Positions 17,413-21,328 of a stretch of 21,328 bases of DNA are shown piece after piece (positions within the stretch are counted from its first letter, which is position 1; each line of letters opens with the position of its first letter). Origin of the DNA: Treponema sp. Its GTDB lineage: Bacteria > Spirochaetota > Spirochaetia > Treponematales > Treponemataceae. The notes beneath the pieces are model-generated. The model saw only the letters and a list, made by a program, of their open reading frames with translations. It was not told where the DNA came from and searched no databases. A program made the translations under genes and the position numbers. The DNA lies in NCBI GenBank assembly GCA_003455655.1, contig DMQP01000110.1, forward strand, positions 1-21,328, in the 5' to 3' direction.

Positions 17413-17838
17413 CTATTCGTCTTTTTCTAAAACAGTAAAACTTTTTTTATCGTTAGCATACCAACCGTAGAGGGTAACTTTTTTTCCTTCAAGCGCAAGA
17501 AAATCTTCTACGGTCAATTCTGAAAATCCCTTTACAAAAACAATAGGCACTTTTGAAAACAATCCTGTTGAAACATACACAACTTGTTCGTTGCCTTCCT
17601 TTGCAATTTTTACGGTTCCCTTTATACTTTGTGTTTCGCCAATCAGTTGTGTTGTGTCGCCTACCATGTCTGGAGTAATTTCAGGAGCATCAATGGGAAG
17701 ATTTGCAACACCACTTCCGCCGCCTTCTCCGTAATGAGGTTTATCTGGATTATCAACAAGAATCACATCTTTTTTTCCTGCTGCAAAAACAGACAGTGCA
17801 CAAGAAAATAAAATAGTGAGCATAAGCATTTTTTTCAT
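17413..17838 (-). CDS. Small exported protein of unknown function
   Basis: This is a 141-residue protein, last in a three-gene operon. Residues 1-19 form a signal peptide with VFA before the cleavage site, leaving a mature AGKKD start like the MGSKD of the barrel protein. An LFSC at 10-13 could be an early lipobox, but the hydrophobic stretch before it is short. A Gly-rich segment GEGGGSG (37-43) and Pro-rich linker lead to a beta-rich domain (~62-141): IKGTVKIA, VVYVSTG, VPIVFVKG, KKVTLYGWY, KSFTVLE. This could be a small OB-like barrel, but I cannot name a family. AGGAG lies close upstream and overlaps the stop codon of the aminopeptidase gene (10-nt gap), suggesting translational coupling. 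Its stop is one nucleotide from that of the convergent ABC gene. Confidence 0.8.
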   Translation of the reverse strand: MKKMLMLTILFSCALSVFAAGKKDVILVDNPDKPHYGEGGGSGVANLPIDAPEITPDMVGDTTQLIGETQSIKGTVKIAKEGNEQVVYVSTGLFSKVPIVFVKGFSELTVEDFLALEGKKVTLYGWYANDKKSFTVLEKDE

Positions 17839-17845
17839 AGGACAT

Positions 17846-17850
17846 CTCCT
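17846..17850 (-). promoter_or_regulatory. Ribosome binding site overlapping the aminopeptidase stop
   Basis: AGGAG on the minus strand lies seven nucleotides before the ATG at 17838 and overlaps the TAG of the aminopeptidase gene (17849-17851). Ribosomes finishing the aminopeptidase would end on this site, which favours coupled translation. Confidence 0.65.
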
Positions 17851-19093
17851 AATCTAATTGCAGTTCTCCATCTTTTAAAAGTGTAAATAAAGAACCGTCT
17901 GCATATTCAATTTCAATCGTTGGATTTCGAACAATTCCATCAAAGTGAATTAACGAAGGAGCATCGTTGTCGTAGTTTGCACCAATAGCAAAGTGACAAG
18001 TTCTAAATGCTTTTTCGTCTTCAAGCATGTTACCCGTTACATTAGCAGAAGGATTAAGTCCTATACCTAACTCGCCAATGTTGCGTGCATTACGGGCATA
18101 AACCGCACCCTGACCAGAAGGAAGTTTTCCCGTTGCTTCTAGGGCAAGTGATTCCTTTTCTGCGGCAATAATATCCCTTAAAAGTCTCTTTGCTTCTTCG
18201 CCCCCTGCAATGTCAGAAACAAATCCTGCATTAACAGTTACAGTTATGGGAGTTTTTAAAAGAGCGTCTCCGTCAGAAAAAGTCATGCTGCCGTCAAACA
18301 CAATTGTGCCTTGAGTTCCACAGGGACTTGCATCGCTTGCAGTGTCATCAGATAGCACCGAAGATTCCTGCTGACCTTTAACCTTTAACGCCCCAGAAAT
18401 TGCATCCTTTACAGAAGAAACTTTTTTTACGGCATCAAAAACAAGAGTGTTTCCGTTACCCACTACAGGACTTATAAAAACTTCACCAGCAGGAACATTT
18501 CCTCCGCTACCAGGCTGAGTAAAGTCTCCGTTGTCAACAAGTGCTTTACGCCCCGCAACAGGAACTTTTACATCTGTTCCATTAGGAGAAGTAACATGAA
18601 CACTTACTGCATTTACATAACGTTCGCAAATTTTTTTACAACGCTCTGCAAGAAGTTTGTAGTCAATTTTTACCGTGCGTTCAAATATGTCTTGTGTAAG
18701 ACCTGGAGTCCACACTGCACGAATTGTTTTTTTTCCTTCAAGAAGATAGTCAAAAATGTGGTCGTAAGAAGTTCCATCGTTACTTTGGTATGGCTTTGCA
18801 ACTGCCGCTGCATCTTTACCCAGTTTACATTCAGAAATAGAAAGCACCACATCAGGTTCTGTTTGCAATGCTCCAATAACCGCATCTTCTGCGTTATCAA
18901 GTGAAGATTTTTTTGTCTGAAAAACCAACACTGGTTTTGCATTTACTTCAAGCAGTGCAGTAAACAAGTCCTGAGCAATTACCGTTGTTTCAGGATTTGC
19001 AATAATGAGTGCACGCTCATTCTTTTTTACTGCAAGTACTTCCTCAATAACCGTTTGTGCTGCAGATTTTTCTTGCTTAGTAAAAAGACCCAT
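17849..19093 (-). CDS. M29-type metallo-aminopeptidase
   Basis: A 414-residue cytoplasmic protein with no signal peptide, of normal length for aminopeptidase T/S-like enzymes (family M29), which trim N-terminal residues from peptides with a two-metal centre. The five expected ligands can be placed: Glu204 in PAGEVF, Glu341 in IGELGIG, His367 in TCHFAIG, and His383 and Asp385 in IHFDG. The N-terminal half (residues 25-130) has the alternating strand-helix pattern of the family. The loop at ~235-260 is Ser/Asp-rich and looks like an insertion. The ATG is preceded only by a weak AGGGTAGGG element. The gene begins 15 nt after the M30-like lipoprotein gene and is followed 10 nt later by the small exported-protein gene, so all three are likely one transcript. 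It could digest peptides produced by the surface protease. The sequence is somewhat divergent from classic AmpS, so exact substrate preference is unknown. Confidence 0.85.
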   Translation of the reverse strand: MGLFTKQEKSAAQTVIEEVLAVKKNERALIIANPETTVIAQDLFTALLEVNAKPVLVFQTKKSSLDNAEDAVIGALQTEPDVVLSISECKLGKDAAAVAKPYQSNDGTSYDHIFDYLLEGKKTIRAVWTPGLTQDIFERTVKIDYKLLAERCKKICERYVNAVSVHVTSPNGTDVKVPVAGRKALVDNGDFTQPGSGGNVPAGEVFISPVVGNGNTLVFDAVKKVSSVKDAISGALKVKGQQESSVLSDDTASDASPCGTQGTIVFDGSMTFSDGDALLKTPITVTVNAGFVSDIAGGEEAKRLLRDIIAAEKESLALEATGKLPSGQGAVYARNARNIGELGIGLNPSANVTGNMLEDEKAFRTCHFAIGANYDNDAPSLIHFDGIVRNPTIEIEYADGSLFTLLKDGELQLD

Positions 19094-19108
19094 TTGTATA
19101 CCCTACCC

Positions 19109-21256
19109 TTAGTCTTCTGAAAGTTCATCGACCAATTTATTACTGAATTGATTTTGCACATAGAGCACTAACTGATTTGCATTTGCATCTGAATACATCT
19201 GCGGACTAAAGAAAAGCATAACATCTTCGTTTGTAGAAACAGTTCCTATAGAGTGAAGCACAAAACCAGTAGGACGAACTGCAAGTTTTTGCGTAGATGT
19301 AAACAAAAGCGGTCCGTAGTAAGAGACAGAACTGTTTGTGTATGGATTATACTTATAAGCTTCTCCAAACAAATTTATTTTTGTAAGAGAACAGCTACCA
19401 ATTGATGTTGTTCCATCTTTATAAAAAGTTGGTAGTTGATGTCCTGTAGTAGATGCAAAGCCTGTTCTAAACACACAGGCTTGAATGTATTGTTTAAGAA
19501 GCTCATCTGCTGTAAGAGTTTGTCCTGTTTGCTCTCTTATTGCATCTCTAATTGACTCAAGTCCTACAGATTGATTTCGGCTTATTTTGCTAACTAATTC
19601 AACGCCACCATAAGTTCGGGCAAGCCAAGCACCAAAAGCATAAGCGGTCGAATAAGAAATGACAGTGTTTTCTCCTTCAAGATATTCTGTAGCACCAGAC
19701 ATCCAGTAGTATTTGTTGAATGCAGGAAGTCTTTCTTTTCTTACCGATTCATTTAATCCCAACTGTTGGCGCATCATGTCTTCTGCAAGCATAGAAAGCA
19801 TTTCGTTATACCAAGAGGGAGCATCACCAACTTTTTGCCCAAAATTAATCATGTGCTGGAATTCATGAAAGAGTGTTGAAATAATGGTTTCGCTTACTTT
19901 GTTATTGTTTCCTGTGTAGTTGTCTTTTGAGACATAATTACAGAAAGGAGCATCAATATAAAAGTATTTTCCATGGTTTGAAATATTTGCTAATTTGCTA
20001 GCATAAGTATCAACACCGTTGTAGTTTCCTTCACTTAAGTAATCTTTTGAAAAGAAATATCCTGCAACATTACACTGTTGGACTTTGTTATTATAGTCAG
20101 CTCCAATGTCGTAAATAACTATGTTGACATAATCTTTGGTATCACTTCCATAGTCAGGATCATTCAAATTTTTTCCGTTTGAACCGCCACCTTCAATAAA
20201 TTTTTCTTTTTCATCTCCAAAGACAGCACGCTCACTGTCGCAGTGTTGAGCAAAGGTATTTGCAAGTTCTTGTGCAAGTTTTTGTGTTACCATTTTACCG
20301 CTTGCAGCAATTTCTGACGATTGATAACAAGAATCTTCAACCCAAACAAGGCATTTTATTTGATTGTTATTTGTTCCAACAGCACGCAAAGTTACCTTTT
20401 TATAACTATACCTGTCCATACTCACATTGGCATCAAGCCAAACATATTTGTGGTATTCTCCACTATTTATAAGAAATTGATTTAGGCTTCCACCTTCTAA
20501 GTCTTTTTCAATTTCTGAAATGTCAAAGTTGTCGTCGCTGTTTGCACCAAAGCGAGACGAAGCATCAATAGAAACAGAAGTGGGTTCAACAAAATGTCTT
20601 ACAGAAGAAACGTCTTCTTTTGGAGTTACCATAACAGAACGGGAACTGTATCTGTTTGCATTTATTTCTGCAACTTCAGGATGTAGTAGTGCACCTTCAA
20701 ATGGGTCGACATTAGTTCCATCAGTTACAGCTGCATTAACCAGTACACGAGCATAAGTTGAACTAAGCACTTGGTCTGTTGTGTTAATGTTTGCAAACTC
20801 AACCGTTTTGCCTTGTGCACCCCGTAAAAGCACAAAGGTTTTGCTTGCAGGAATTTCAAATGCGTAGTCAGTCGAAGCGTTAACCTCGCAAGTATTTTGC
20901 GCACCAGCTTCAAGAGACGGAGTTACACTTACCGATTTTTCGCTTGTGCCGTTTGAAACAACAAAAGTATATTCAATGCCATTCGTAAGTCCATATGCAA
21001 ATTGATTTGTCTTTCCTGCAGAAACGGTATCTCCAAAAACACGCTGACCGTCAACATAAGCATCGAGTTGTACATCAGAAGAACCTCTCATAGTCCAAGA
21101 AACAACTGCAATTCCATCGCCAGCAACAGCCTGACAGTCAAGAATTTGTGCGCCACTTCCTTCGATAAAATCAAAAAAACAACCAGTAAAAGTCAGAACA
21201 ACAAAAGTTCCACAGATAAAAGAGTTAATCCATTTACAAAAGCGGTTTCTGTTCAT
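19109..21256 (-). CDS. Lipoprotein zinc metallopeptidase, M30 (hyicolysin)-like
   Basis: A 715-residue lipoprotein, numbered from the ATG at 21256. The signal peptide ends in a relaxed lipobox FTGC with acylated Cys26. Residues ~34-112 look like a fibronectin type III domain (VVSWT, GIEYTFVVS). Residues ~113-330 are beta-rich and unassigned. The catalytic domain holds HEFQH (His464, Glu465, His468) and Glu485 in SWYNEMLSMLAED, 17 residues after the second His, which fits a zinc site with Glu485 as third ligand. HEFQHMINF and NExLSMLAED are characteristic of family M30. The protein would cleave proteins at the cell surface or in the periplasm. There are two adjacent ATGs (21259 and 21256). The second is chosen because GAGG lies six nucleotides before it and only three before the first. 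First gene of the operon with the aminopeptidase and the small exported protein. Confidence 0.88.
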   Translation of the reverse strand: MNRNRFCKWINSFICGTFVVLTFTGCFFDFIEGSGAQILDCQAVAGDGIAVVSWTMRGSSDVQLDAYVDGQRVFGDTVSAGKTNQFAYGLTNGIEYTFVVSNGTSEKSVSVTPSLEAGAQNTCEVNASTDYAFEIPASKTFVLLRGAQGKTVEFANINTTDQVLSSTYARVLVNAAVTDGTNVDPFEGALLHPEVAEINANRYSSRSVMVTPKEDVSSVRHFVEPTSVSIDASSRFGANSDDNFDISEIEKDLEGGSLNQFLINSGEYHKYVWLDANVSMDRYSYKKVTLRAVGTNNNQIKCLVWVEDSCYQSSEIAASGKMVTQKLAQELANTFAQHCDSERAVFGDEKEKFIEGGGSNGKNLNDPDYGSDTKDYVNIVIYDIGADYNNKVQQCNVAGYFFSKDYLSEGNYNGVDTYASKLANISNHGKYFYIDAPFCNYVSKDNYTGNNNKVSETIISTLFHEFQHMINFGQKVGDAPSWYNEMLSMLAEDMMRQQLGLNESVRKERLPAFNKYYWMSGATEYLEGENTVISYSTAYAFGAWLARTYGGVELVSKISRNQSVGLESIRDAIREQTGQTLTADELLKQYIQACVFRTGFASTTGHQLPTFYKDGTTSIGSCSLTKINLFGEAYKYNPYTNSSVSYYGPLLFTSTQKLAVRPTGFVLHSIGTVSTNEDVMLFFSPQMYSDANANQLVLYVQNQFSNKLVDELSED

Positions 21257-21260
21257 CATA

Positions 21261-21317
21261 CACCTCTTTTTTTAAAGCAATTATAAAAAGTATAAAGTTA
21301 CGAAAAAGAAAAAGCAA
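21261..21317 (-). promoter_or_regulatory. Promoter and ribosome binding site of the peptidase operon
   Basis: On the minus strand TTGCTT (21312-21317), a 17-nt spacer and TATACT (21289-21294) form a good promoter. A perfect TATAAT at 21280-21285 is an alternative -10, but its -35 would be poor. The leader carries AAGAGGTG at 21261-21268, the same octamer as at 8899-8906. The remaining bases to 21328 are AT-rich with no gene visible. Confidence 0.55.
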
Positions 21318-21328
21318 TATAATTTTAT

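Noticed and set aside
17411..17460. T-rich stretch after the ABC gene as an intrinsic terminator
   Set aside because: There are runs of T near 17421-17426 and 17442-17448, but no stem longer than about 3 bp precedes them.
18670..18942. Minus-strand open frame of 90 codons within the aminopeptidase gene
   Set aside because: It overlaps the aminopeptidase in another frame and its translation has no recognisable features.
1..21328. Tandem repetition that might have been a CRISPR array, phage or toxin-antitoxin locus
   Set aside because: Repetition is at the protein level in Ig modules with diverged DNA. There are no short identical direct repeats with unique spacers, and no phage, transposase or toxin genes.

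Overview
The window looks like a chromosomal segment of a Treponema-type spirochaete. The assignment is an inference. It rests on moderately low GC, spirochaete-style relaxed lipoboxes (LANC, FTGC), two exported proteins whose predicted mature ends read MGSKD and AGKKD after a VFA cleavage site, and very large Ig-like surface proteins. I see no rRNA, tRNA, CRISPR array, IS element or phage gene.

Left part (1-15109, minus strand): one operon of two giant cell-envelope genes. The promoter-proximal gene (15109 to 8918) encodes a 2063-residue exported protein. It is a long stack of Ig-like beta modules followed by about 180 residues that look like a small outer-membrane beta-barrel ending in phenylalanine. 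After 24 nt and a strong ribosome binding site comes a second, larger gene (8893 to beyond position 1). It encodes a lipoprotein with at least 2964 residues of Ig-like modules, three calcium-loop-like motifs and a cysteine-rich distal region. It is cut by the window edge. The pair suggests two co-expressed, differently anchored fibres.

Middle (15110-17411): a 251-bp divergent region leads to a plus-strand sirtuin gene. A small minus-strand gene for a helical cytoplasmic protein follows, then a plus-strand orphan ABC ATPase gene. The small gene and the ABC gene diverge from overlapping promoters. Both plus-strand genes lack a Shine-Dalgarno sequence and have a promoter placed so that transcription would begin at or next to the ATG. 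Minus-strand genes mostly have good ribosome binding sites.

Right part (17413-21328, minus strand): a three-gene operon read from a promoter near 21289-21317. It encodes a lipoprotein zinc metallopeptidase resembling family M30 (HEFQH), a family M29-type aminopeptidase with all five expected metal ligands, and a 141-residue exported protein of unknown function. Gaps are 10-15 nt, and the last ribosome binding site overlaps the preceding stop codon. The operon would couple a surface protease to a cytoplasmic aminopeptidase, which fits peptide use.

The most unusual content is the giant-protein operon. Its second gene continues outside the window, so its true size and C-terminus are unknown.
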